From Colletes latitarsis (taxonomy: Eukaryota > Arthropoda > Insecta > Hymenoptera > Colletidae), in the NCBI RefSeq assembly GCF_051014445.1, contig NW_027488368.1:3286001-3350000 (forward strand): DNA of 64,000 nt, read 5' to 3'. Of the stretch, positions 41,914 through 55,300 are shown one piece after another; within the stretch, counting starts at the first letter, position 1; every line of letters starts with the position of its first letter. The position numbers and the translations under genes were made by a program. The notes below the pieces were generated by a model. That model made no database searches and had not been told where the DNA came from. It saw only the letters and a program-made list of their open reading frames with translations.

Positions 41914-44900
41914 TTTTCACATACTTGTTGAACTGATCCTGGGTTTTTTCTGGTTTGGATCACGTAGTAGTGTGGTACCACACTGAAACAGTCCATTATA
42001 CCTGGTTTGGATCAATATATTAGAGGATAACGCATGTTAGGTCTGGGATAGGTCTGGGATTTGACCTCATCAGACTCATACTTTCGCGTTTTTCACATAC
42101 TTGTTGAACAGACCCTGGGTTATTTTCTCGTTTGGATCACATAGTAATGTGGTACCACACTGAAACAGTAGATTAAACCAGGTTTCGATCAATATTTTTG
42201 AGGATAACGCATGTTAGGTCTAGGTTAGGCCTGGGATTTTCACTCATCGGACTCATACTTTCGCATTCTTCACATACTTGTTGAACGGATCCTGGTTTTT
42301 TTCTGGTTTGGATCACGTAGTAATGTGGGACCACACTGAAACAGTCAATTAAACCTGGTTTCGGTCAATATTTTAGAGAATAATTCATGTTAGGTCTAGG
42401 TTAGGTCTGCGATTTCCTCTCATCAGGTACATTCTTTCGCATATTACTCAAACTTGATGGCTAGATCCTGGGCTTTTTCTGGATTGCATCACGTAGTAAT
42501 GTGGTACCACACTGAAACTTTCAATTAAACCAGGTCTTGATAAATATTTTAGAGGCTAACGCATGTTAGGTCTGGGTTAGGTCTAGGATGTGCCCTCATC
42601 AGGCTCATACTTTCGCATATTTCTCATACTTCATGGCTAGATCCTGGGCTTTTCCTGGATTGTATCACGTAGTAAAGTGGTACCACACTGAAACATTCAA
42701 TGAAACCTGGTCTGGATAAATATTTTAGAGGTTAACGCATCTTAGGTCTGGATTAGGTCTACGATTTGCCCTCATCAGGCTCGCAGTTTAGCGTTTTTCA
42801 CATACTTGTTCAACAGATCCTGGGTTTTTTCTGGTTTGGATCACGTAGCAATGTGGTACCACACTGAAACAGTCGATTAAACCAGGTTTCGATCAATATT
42901 TTAGAGGATAACGCATGTTAGGTCTAGGTTAGGCCTGAGATTTTCACTCATCAGACTCATACTTTCGCATTCTTCGCATTCTTGTTGAACGGATCCTGGG
43001 TTTTTTCTCGTTTGGATCACGTAGTAATGTGGGACCATACTGAAACAGTCAATTAACCTGGTTTCGATCAATATATTAGAGAATAATTCACGTTAGGTCT
43101 AGGTTAAGTCTTGGATTTGCTCTCATCTGGCTCATTCTTTCGCATGTTTCTCATACTTCATGGCTAGATCCTGGGCTGTTTCTGGATTGTATCACGTAGT
43201 AATGTGGTACCACGCTGAAACAGTCAATTAAACCTGGTTTCGATCAATATTTTAGAGGATAACGCAAGTTAGGTCTGGGATAGGTCTAGGATTTGCCCTC
43301 ATCAGGCTCTTACTTTCGCATATTTCTCATACTTCATGGCTAGATCCTGGGCTATTTCTGGTTTGGATCACGTAGTAAAGTGGTACCACACTGAAACATT
43401 CAATGAAACCTGGTCTGGATAAATATTTTGCAGGGTACCGCATCTTAGGTCTCGGTTAGGTCTAAGATTTGCCCTCATCAGGCTCACAGTTTAGCGTTTT
43501 TCACATACTTGTTGAACAGATCCTGGGTTTTTTCTGGTTTGGATCACGTAGTAGTGTGGCACCACACTGAAACAGACGATTAAACCTGGTTTCGATCAAT
43601 ATTTTAGAGGATAACGCAATTTAAGTCTGGGATTGGTCTGGGATTTGACCTCATCAGACTCATACTTTCGCGTTTTTCACATACTTGTTGAACGGATCCT
43701 GGGTTTTTTCTGGTTTGGATCACGTAGTAATGTGGGACCACACTGAAACAGTCAATTAAACCTGGTTTCAATCAATATTTTAGAGAATTATTCATGTTAG
43801 GTCTAGGTTAGGTCTGGGATTTGCCCTCATCAGGCTCATTCTTTCGCATATTTCTCAAACTTGATGGCTAGATCCTGGGCTTTTACTCGATTGCATCACG
43901 TAGTAATGAAGTACAACACTGAAACAGTCAATTAAACCTGGTTTCCATCAATATCTTAGAGGACAACGCAAGTTAGGTCTGGGATAGGTCTTGGATTTGC
44001 CCTCATCAGGCTCATACTTTCGCATTCTTCACATACTTGTTGAACGGATCCTGGGTTTTTTCTGGTTTGGATCACGTAGTAATGTGGGACCACCCTGAAA
44101 CAGTCAATTAAACCTGGTTTCAATCAATATATTAGAGGATAACGCATGTTAGGTCTAGGTTAGGCCTGGGATTTTCACTCATCAGGCTCATACTTTCGCA
44201 TATTTCTCATACTTCAAGGCTAGATCCTGGGCTGTTTCTGGATTGTATCACGTAGTAATGTGGTACCACGCTGAAACAGTCAATTAAACCTGGTTTCGAT
44301 CAATATTTTAGAGGATACCGTAAGTTAGGTCTGGGATAGGTCTAGGATTTACCCTCATCAGGCTCTTACTTTCGCATATTTCTCATACTTCATGGCTAGA
44401 TCCTGTGCTATTTCTGGATTGGATCACGTAGTAAAGTGGTACCACACTGAAACATTCAATGAAACCTGGTCTGGATAAATATTTTAGAGGTTAACGCATC
44501 TTAGGTCTGGGTTAGGTCTAAGATTTGCCCTCATCAGGCTCACAGTTTAGCGTTTTTCACATACTTGTTGAACAGATCCTGGGTTTTTTCTGGTTTGGAT
44601 CACGAAGTAGCGTGGTACCACACTGAAACAGTCCATTAAACCTGGTTTCGCTCAATATTTTAGAGGATAACGCATGTAAGGTCTAGGTTAGGTCTGGGAT
44701 TTGCTCCCATCAGGCTCATTCTTTCGCATATTTCTCATACTTGATGGCTAGATCCTGGGTTTTTTCTGGTGTGGATCACGTAGTAGTGTGGTACCACACT
44801 GAAACAGTCGATTAAACCTGGTTTCGATCAATATTTTAGAGGATAAATCAATTTAAGTCTGGGATTGGTCTGGGATTTGACCTCATCAGACTCATACTTT

Positions 44901-47900
44901 CGCGTTTTTCACATACTTGTTGAACAGATCCTGGGTTATTTTCTGGTTTGGATCACGTAGTAATGTGGGACCACACTGAAACAGTCAATTAAACCTGGTT
45001 TCGGTCAATATTTTAGAGAATAATTCATGTTAGGTCTAGGTTAGGTCTGCGATTTGCTCTCATCAGGTACATTCTTTCGCATATTTCTCAAACTTGATGG
45101 CTAGATCCTGGGCTTTTTCTGGATTGCATCACGTAGTAATGTGGTACCACACTGAAACTTTCAATTAAACCAGGTCTTGATAAATATTTTAGAGGCTAAC
45201 GCATGTTAGGTCTGGGTTAGGTCTAGGATGTGCCCTCATCAGGCTTATACTTTCGCATATTTCTCATACTTCATGGCTAGATCCTGGGCTTTTCCTGGAT
45301 TGCATCACGTAGTAAAGTGGTACCACACTGAAACATTCAATGAAACCTGGTCTGGATAAATATTTTAGAGGTTAACGCATCTTAGGTCTGGATTAGGTCT
45401 ACGATTTGCCCTCATCAGGCTCGCAGTTTAGCGTTTTTCACATACTTGTTGAACAGATCCTGGGTTTTTTCTGGTTTGGATCACGTAGCAATGTGGGACC
45501 ACACTGAAACAGTCAATTAAACCTGGTTTCGGTCAATATTTTAGAGAATAATTCATGTTAGGCCTAGGTTAGGTCTGGGATTTGCTCTCATCAGGCACAT
45601 TCCTTCGCATATTTCTCAAACCTGATGGCTAGATCCTGGGCTTTTTCTGGATTGCATCACGTAGTAATGTGGTACCACACTGAAACTTTCAATTAAACCA
45701 GGTCTTGATAAATATTTTAGAGGCTAACGCATGTTAGGTCTGGGTTAGGTCTCGGATTTGACCTCATCAGACTCATACTTTCGCAACACTTCACATACTC
45801 CTTGAACAGATCCTGGGTTATTTTCCGGTTTGGATAACATAGTAATGTGGTACCACACTGAAACAGTCAATTAAACCTGGTTTCGATCAATATATTACAG
45901 AATAATTCATGTTAGGTCTAGGTTAGGTCTGGGATTTGCTCTCATCTGGCTCATTCTTTCGCATGTTTCTCATACTTCATGGCTAGATCCTGGGCTGTTT
46001 CTGGATTGGATCACGTAGTAAAGTGGTACCACACTGAAACATTCAATGAAACCTGGTCTGGATAAATATTTTAGAGGATACCGCATCTTAGGTCTCGGTT
46101 AGGTCTAAGATTTGCCCTCATCAGGCTCACAGTTTAGAGTTTTTCACATACTTGTTGAACAGATCCTCGGTTTTTTCTGGTTTGGATCACGATGTAGTGT
46201 GGTACCACATTGAAACAGTCCATTAAACCAGGTTTCGCTCAATATTTTAGAGGGTAACGCATGTTAGGTCTAGGTTAGGTCCGGGATTTGCTCTCATCAG
46301 GCTCATTCTTTCGCATATTTCTCATACTTGATGGCTAGATCCTGGGCTTTTTCTGGATTGCATCACGTAGTAATGTAGTACCACACTGAAACAGTCAATG
46401 AAACCTGGTTTCCATCAATATTTTAGAGGACAACGCATGTTAGGTCTAGATTAGCCCTGGGAATTACACTCATCAGACTCATACTTTCGCATTCTTCACA
46501 TACCTGTTGAACTGATCCTGGGTTTTTTCTGGTTTGGATCACGTAGTATTGTGGTACCACACTGAAACAGTCAATGAAACCTGGTTTCCATCAATATTTT
46601 AGAGGACAACGCATGTTAGGTTTAGGTTAGGCCTGGGATTTTCACTCATCAGACTCATACTTTCGCATTCTTCACATACTTGTTAAACGGATCCTGGGTT
46701 TTTTCTGGTTTGGGTCACGTAGTAATGTGGTACCACACTGAAACAGTCAATGAAACCTGGTTTCCATCAATATTTTAGAGGACAACGCAAGTTAGGTCTA
46801 GGTAAGGCCTGAGATTTTCACTGATCGGACTCATACTTTCGCATTTTTCACATACTTGTTGAACGGATCCTGGGTTTTTTCTGGTTTGGATCACGTAGTA
46901 ATGTGGTACCACACTGAAACGGTCAACTAAACCTGGTTCCGATCAATATTTTAGAGGATAACGCAAGTTAAGTCTGGGATACGTCTGGGATTTGCCCTCA
47001 TCAGGCTCATACTTTCGCGTTTTTCACATACTTGTTGAACAGATCCTGGGTTTTTTCTGGTTTGGGTCACGTAGTAGTGTGATACCACACTGAAACAGTC
47101 GATTAAACCTGGTTTCGATCAATATTTTAGAGGATAACGCATGTTAGGTCTAGGTCAGCCCTGGGAATTCCACTCATCAGACTCATACTTTCGCATTCTT
47201 CACATACTTGTTGAACTGATCCTGGGTTTTTTCTGGTTTGGATCACGTAGTAATGTGGTACCACACTGAAACAGTCGATTAAACCTGGTTTCGATCAATA
47301 CTTTTGAGGATAACGCAAGTTAGGTCTGGGATAGGTCTGGGATTTGACCTCATCAGACTCATACTTTCGCACACTTCACATACTCCTTGAACAGATCCTG
47401 GGTTATTTTCTGGCTTGGATCACATAGTAATGTGGTACCACACTGAAACAGTCGATTAAACCATGTTTCAATCAATACTTTAGAGGATAACGCATGTTAA
47501 GTCTAGGTTAGGTCTGGGATTTTCACTCATCAGACTCATACTTTCGCATTCTTCACATACTTGTTGAACGGATCCTGGGTTTTTTCTGGTTTGGATCACG
47601 TAGTAATGTGGTACCACACTGAAACAGTCGATTAAACCTGGTTTCGATCAATATTTTTGAGGATTACGCAAGTTAGGTCTGGGATAGGTCTGGGATTTGA
47701 CCTCATCAGACTCATACTTTCGCACACTTCACATACTCCTTGAACAGATCCTGGGTTATTTTCTGGTTTGGATCACATAGTAATGTGGTACCACACTGAA
47801 ACAGTCGATTAAACCAGGTTTCGAACAATATTTTAGAGGATAACGCATGCTAGGTCTAGGTTAGGCCTGGGATTTTCACTCATCAGACTCATACTTTCGC

Positions 47901-48939
47901 ATTCTTCACATACTTCTTGAACGGATCCTGGGTTTTTTCTGGTTTGGATCACGTAGTAATGTGGGACCACACTGAAACATTCAATGAAACCTGGTCTGGA
48001 TAAATATTTTAGAGGATAACGCATCTTAGGTCTGGGTTAGGTCTAAGATTAGCCCTCATCAGGCTCACAGTTTAGCGTTTTTCACATACTTGTTGAACAG
48101 ATCCTGGGTTTTTTCTGGTTTGGATCACGAAGTAGTGTGGTACCACACTGAAACAGTCCATTAAACCTGGTTTTGCTCAATATTTTAGAGGATAACGCAT
48201 GTTAGGTCTAGGTTAGGTCTGGGATTTGCTCTCATCAGGCTCATTCTTTCGCATATTTCTCATACTTGATGGCTAGATCCTGGGCTTTTTCTGGATTGCA
48301 TCACGTAGTAATGTAGTACCACACTGAAACAGTCAATGAAACCTGGTTTCCGTCAATATTTTAGAGGACAACGCAAGTTAGGTCTAGGTAAGGTCTGAGA
48401 TTTTCACTGATCAGACTCATACTATCGCATTCTTCACATACTTGTTGAACGGATCCTGGGTTTTTTCTAGTTTGGATCACGTAGTAATGTGGTACCACAC
48501 TGAAACATTCAATTAAACCTGGTCTTGATAAATATTTTAGAGGATAACGCAAGTTAGGTCTGGGATAGGTCCAGGATTTGCCCTCATCAGGCTCTTACTG
48601 TCGCATATTTCTCATACTTCATGGCTAGATCCTGGGCTATTTCTGGATTGGATCACGTAGTAAAGTGGTACCACACTGAAACATTCGATGATGCCTGGTC
48701 TGGATAAATATTTTAGAGGTTAACGCATCTTAGGTCTGGGTTAGGTGTAAGATTTGCCCTCATCAGGCTCACAGTTTAGCGTTCTTCACATACTTGTTGA
48801 ACAGATCCTGGGTTTTTTCTGGTTTGGATCACATAGTAATGTGGTACCACACTGAAACGGTCGATTAAACCAGGTTTCGGTCAATATTTTTGAGGATAAC
48901 GCATGTTAGGTCTAGGTTAGGCCTGGGATTTTCACTCAT

Positions 48940-49640
48940 CAGACTCATACTTTCGCATTCTTCACATACTTGTTGAACGGATCCTGGGTTTCTTCTGGTT
49001 TGGATCACGTAGTAATGTGGGACCACACTGAAACAGTCAATTAAACCTGGTTTCAATCAATATTTTAGAGAATTATTCATGTTAGGTCTAGGTTAGGTCT
49101 GGGATTTGCCCTCATCAGGCTCATTCTTTCGCATATTTCTCAAACTTGATGGCTAGATCCTGGGCTTTTTCTGGATTGCATCACGTAGTAATGAAGTACA
49201 ACACTGAAACAGTCAATTAAACCTGGTTTCCATCAATATCTTAGAGGACAACGCAAGTTAGGTCTGGGATAGGTCTTGGATTTGCCCTCATCAGGCTCAT
49301 ACTTTCGCATTCTTCACATACTTGTTGAACGGATCCTGGGTTTTTTCTGGTTTGGATCACGTAGTAATGTGGGACCACACTGAAACAGTCAATTAAACCT
49401 GGTTTCAATCAATATTTTAGAGAATTATTCATGTTAGGTCTAGGTTAGGTCTGGGATTTGCCCTCATCAGGCTCATTCTTTCGCATATTTCTCAAACTTC
49501 ATGGCTAGATCCTGGGCTTTTTCTGGATTGCATCACGTAGTAATGAAGTACAACACTGAAACAGTCAATTAAACCTGGTTTCCATCAATATCTTAGAGGA
49601 CAACGCAAGTTAGGTCTGGGATAGGTCTTGGATTTGCCCT
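48940..49640. repeat. 352-bp (2-monomer) tandem duplication
   Basis: The pair of monomers starting CATACTTTCGCATTC at about 48947 and CATTCTTTCGCATATTTCTC at about 49125 recurs 352 bp downstream at about 49299 and 49477. The paralogous block at 41.5-41.9 kb has only one copy. Confidence 0.8.
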
Positions 49641-52600
49641 CATCAGGCTCATACTTTCGCGTTTTTCACATACTTATTGAACAGATCCTGGGTTTTTTCT
49701 GGTTTGGATCACGTAGTAGTGTGGTACCACACTGAAACAGTCCATTATACCTGGTTTGGATCAATATATTAGAGGATAACGCATGTTAGGTCTAGGTTAG
49801 GCCTGGGATTTTCACTCATCAGGCTGATACTTTCGCATATTTCTCATACTTCAAGGCTAGATCCTGGGCTGTTTCTGGATTGTATCACGTAGTAATGTGG
49901 TACCACGCTGAAACAGTCAATTAAACCTGGTTTCGATCAATATTTTAGAGGATAACGCAAGTTAGGTCTGGGATAGGTCTAGGGTTTGCCCACATCAGGC
50001 TCTTACTTTCGCATATTTCTCATACTTCATGGCTAGATCCTGTGCTATTTCTGGATTGGATCACGTAGTAAAGTGGTACCACACTGAAACATTCAATGAA
50101 ACCTGGTCTGGATAAATATTTTAGAGGTTAACGCATCTTAGGTCTGGGTTAGGTCTAAGATTTGCCCTCATCAGGCTCACAGTTTAGCGTTTTTCACATA
50201 CTTGTTGAACAGATCCTGGGTTTTTTCTGGTTTGGATCACGAAGTAGTGTGGTACCACACTGAAACAGTCCATTAAACCTGGTTTCGCTCAATATTTTAG
50301 AGGATAACGCATGTAAGGTCTAGGTTAGGTCTGGGATTTGCTCTCATCAGGCTCATTCTTTCGCATATTTCTCATACTTGATGGCTAGATCCTGGGTTTT
50401 TTCTGGTGTGGATCACGTAGTAGTGTGGTACCACACTGAAACAGTCGATTAAACCTGGTTTCGATCAATATTTTAGAGGATAACGCAATTTAAGTCTGGG
50501 ATTGGTCTGGGATTTGACCTCATCAGACTCATACTTTCGCAGTTTTAACATACTTCATGGCTAGATCCTGGGCTATTTCTGGATTGGATCACGTAGTAAA
50601 GTGGTACCACACTGAAACATTCAATGAAACCTGGTCTGGATAAATATTTTAGAGGTTAACGCATCTTAGGTCTGGGTTAGGTCTAAGATTTGCCCTCATC
50701 AGGCTCACAGTTTAGCGTTTTTCACATACTTGTTGAACGGATCCTGGGTTATTTTCTGGTTTGGATCACATAGTAATGTGGTACCACACTGAAACAGTTG
50801 ATTAAACCAGGTTTCGATCAATATTTTTGAGGATAACGCATGTTAGGTCTAGGTTAGGCCTGGGATTTTCACTCATCGGACTCATACTTTCGCATTCTTC
50901 ACATACTTGTTGAACGGATCCTGGTTTTTTTCTGGTTTGGATCACGTAGTAATGTGGGACCACACTGAAACAGTCAATTAAACCTGGTTTCGGTCAATAT
51001 TTTAGAGAATAATTCATGTTAGGTCTAGGTTAGGTCTGCGATTTGCTCTCATCAGGTACATTCTTTCGCATATTTCTCAAACTTGATGGCTAGATCCTGG
51101 GCTTTTTCTGGATTGGATCACGTAGTAATGTGGTACCACACTGAAACTTTCAATTAAACCAGGTCTTGATAAATATTTTAGAGGCTAACGCATGTTAGGT
51201 CTGGGTTAGGTCTAGGATGTGCCCTCATCAGGCTCATACTTTCGCATATTTCTCATACTTCATGGCTAGATCCTGGGCTTTTCCTGGATTGCATCACGTA
51301 GTAAAGTGGTACCACACTGAAACATTCAATGAAGCCTGGTCTGGATAAATATTTTAGAGGTTAACGCATCTTAGGTCTGGATTAGGTCTACGATTTGCCC
51401 TCATCAGGCTCGCAGTTTAGCGTTTTTCACATACTTGTTGAACAGATCCTGGGTTTTTTCTGGTTTGGATCACGTAGCAATGTGGGACCACACTGAAACA
51501 GTCAATTAAACCTGGTTTCGGTCAATATTTTAGAGAATAATTCATGTTAGGTCTAGGTTAGGTCTGCGATTTCCTCTCATCAGGTACATTCTTTCGCATA
51601 TTTCTCAAACTTGATGGCTAGATCCTGGGCTTTTTCTGGATTGCATCACGTAGTAAAGTGGTACCACACTGAAACATTCAATGAAACCTGGTCTGGATAA
51701 ATGTTTTAGAAGATAACGCATCTTAGGTATGGGTTAGGTCTAAGATTTGCCCTCATCAGGCTCACAGTTTAGCGTTTTTCACATACTTCTTGGACAGAGC
51801 CTGGGCCTTCTCTGGTTCGAATCACGAAGTAGTGTGGTACCACACTGAAACAGTCCATTAAACCTGGTTTCGCTCAATATTTTAGAAGACAACGCAAGTT
51901 AGGTCTAGGTAAGGCCTGAGATTTTCACTGATCAGACTCATTCTTTCGCATTCTTCACATACCTGTTGAACGGATCCTGGGTTTTTTCTGGTTTGGATCA
52001 CGTAGTAATGTGGTACCACACTGATACATTCAATTAAACCTGGTCTTGATAAATATTTTAGAGAATAACGCATGTTAGGTCTGGGTTAGGTCTAGGGTTT
52101 GCCCTCATCGGGCTCATACTTTCGCATATTTCTCATACTTCATGGCTAGATCCGGGGCTATTTCTGGATTGGATCACGTAGTAATGTGGGACCACACTGA
52201 AACAGTCGATTAAACCTGGTTTCGATCAATATTTTAGAGGATAACGCAAGTTAGGTCTGGGATAGGTCTGGGATTTGACCTCATCAGACTCATACTTTCG
52301 CAGTTTTAACATACTTCATGGCTAGATCCTGGGCTATTTCTGGATTGGATCACGTAGTAAAGTGGTACCACACTGAAACATTCAATGAAACCTGGTCTGG
52401 ATAAATATTTTAGAGGTTAACGCATCTTAAGTCTGGGTTAGGTCTAAGATTTGCCCTCATCAGGCTCACAGTTTAGCGTTCTTCACACACTTGTTGAACA
52501 GATCCTGGGTTTTATCTGGTTTGGATCACATAGTAATGTGGTACCACACTGAAACAGTCGATTAAACCAGGTTTCGATCAATATTTTTGAGGATAACGCA

Positions 52601-55300
52601 TGTTAGGTCTAGGTTAGGCCTGGGATTTTCACTCATCAGACTCATACTTTCGCATTCTTCACATACTTGTTGAACGGATCCTGGGTTTTTTTCTGGTTTG
52701 GATCACGTAGTAATGTGGGACCACCCTGAAACAGTCAATTAAACCTGGTTTCAATCAATATTTTAGAGAATTATTAATGTTAGGTCTAGGTTAGGTCTGG
52801 GATTTGCCCTCATCAGGCTCATTCTTTCGCATATTTCTCAAACTTGATGGCTAGATCCTGGGCTTTTTCTGGATTGCATCACGTAGTAATGAAGTACAAC
52901 ACTGAAACAGTCAATTAAACCTGGTTTCCATCAATATCTTAGAGGACAACGCAAGTTAGGTCTGGGATAGGTCTTGGATTTGCCCTCATCAGGCTCATAC
53001 TTTCGCGTTTTTCACATACTTGTTGAACAGATCCTGGGTTTTTTCTGGTTTGGATCACGTAGTAGTGTGGTACCACACTGAAACAGTCCATTATACCTGG
53101 TTTGGATCAATATATTAGAGGATAACGCATGTTAGGTCTAGGTTAGGTCTGGGATTTTCACTCATCAGACTCATACTTTCGCAGTCTTCACATACCTGTT
53201 GAACGGATCCTGGGTTTTTTCTGGTTTGGATCACGTAGTAATGTGGTACCACACTGAAACAGTCGATTAAACCTGGTTTCGATCAATATTTTAGAGGATA
53301 ATGCAAGTTAAGTCTGCGATTGGTCTGGGATTTGACCTCATCAGACTCATACTTTCGCACACTTCACATGCTCGTTGAACAGATCCTGGGTTTTATCTGG
53401 TTTGGATCACATAGTAATGTGGTACCACACTGAAACAGTCGATTAAACCAGGTTTCGATCAATATTTTTGAGGATAACGCATGTTAGGTCTAGGTTAGGC
53501 CTGGGATTTTCTCTCATCAGACTCATACTTTCGCATTCTTCACATACTTGTTGAACGGATCCTGGGTTTTTTCTGGTTTGGATCACGTAGTAATGTGGGA
53601 CCACACTGAAACAGTCAATTAAACCTGGTTTGAATCAATATTTTAGAGAATTATTAATGTTAGGTCTAGGTTAGGTCTGGGATTTGCCCTCATCAGGCTC
53701 ATTCTTTCGCATATTTCTCAAACTTGATGGCTAGATCCTGGGCTTTTTCTGGATTGCATCACGTAGTAATGAAGTGCAACACTGAAACAGTCAATTAAAC
53801 CTGGTTTCCATCAATATCTTAGAGGACAACGCAAGTTAGTTCTGGGATATGTCTGGGATTTGCCCTCATCAGGCTCATACTTTCGCGTTTTTCACATACT
53901 TGTTGAACAGATCCTGGGTTTTTTCTGGATTGGATCACGTAGTAATGTGGTACCACGCTGAAACGGTCAATTAAACCTGGTTTCGGTCAATCTTTTAGAG
54001 GATAACGCAAGTTAGGTCTGGGATAGGTCTAGGATTTGCCCTCATCAGGCTCTTACTTTCGCATATTTCTCATACTTCATGGCTAGATCCTGGGCTATTT
54101 CTGGATTGGATCACGTAGTAAAGTGGTACCACACTGAAACATTCAATGAAACCTGGTCTGGATAAATATTTTAGAGGATAACGCATCTTATGTCTGGGTT
54201 AGGTCTAATGTTTGCCCTCATCAGGCTCACAGTTTAGCGTTTTTCACATACTTGTTGAACAGATCCTGGGCTTTTTCTGGTTTGGATCACGAAGTAGTGT
54301 AGTACCTCACTGAAACAGTCCATTAAACCTGGTTTCGCTCAATATTTTAGAGGATAACGCATGTTAGGTTTAGGTTAGGTCTGGGATTTGCTCTCATCAG
54401 GCTCATTCTTTCGCATATTTCTCATACTTGATGGCTAGATCCTGGGCTTTTCCTGGATTGCATCACGTAGTAATGTAGTACCACACTGAAACAGTCAATG
54501 AAACCTGGTTTCCATCAATATTTTAGAGGACAACGCAAGTTAGGTCTAGGTAAGGCCTGAGATTTTCACTGATCGGACTCATACTTTCGCATTCTTCGCA
54601 TACTTGTTGAACGGATCCTGGGTTTTTTCTGGCTTGGTTCTCGTAGTAATGTGGCACCACACTGAAACAGTTGATTAAACCAGGTTTCGATCAATATTTT
54701 TGAGGATAACGCATGTTAGGTCTAGGTTAGGCCTGGGATTTGACCACATCAGACTCATACTATCGCGTTTTTCACATACTTGTTGAACAGATCCTGGGTT
54801 ATTTTCTGGTTTGGATCACATAGTAATGTGGTACCACACTGAAACAGTAGATTAACCCAGGTTTCGATCAATATTTTAGAGGATAACGCAAGTTAGGTCT
54901 GGGATAGGTCTAGGATTTGCCCTCATCAGGCTCTTACTTTCGCATATTTCTCATACTTCATGGCTAGATCCTGTGCTATTTCTGGATTGGATCACGTAGT
55001 AATGTAGTACCACACTGAAACAGTCAATTAAACCTGGTTTCCATCAATATCTTAGAGGACAACACAAGTTAGGTCTGGGATATGTCTGGGATTTGCCCTC
55101 ATCAGGCTCATACTTTCGCGTTTTTCACATACTTGTTGAACAGATCCTGGGTTTTTTCTGGTTTGGATTACGAAGTAGTGTGGTACCACACTGAAACAGT
55201 CCATTAAACCTGGTTTCGCTCAATATTTTAGAGGATAACGCATGTAAGGTCTAGGTTAGGTCTTGGATTTGCTCTCATCAGGCTCATTCTTTCGCATATT

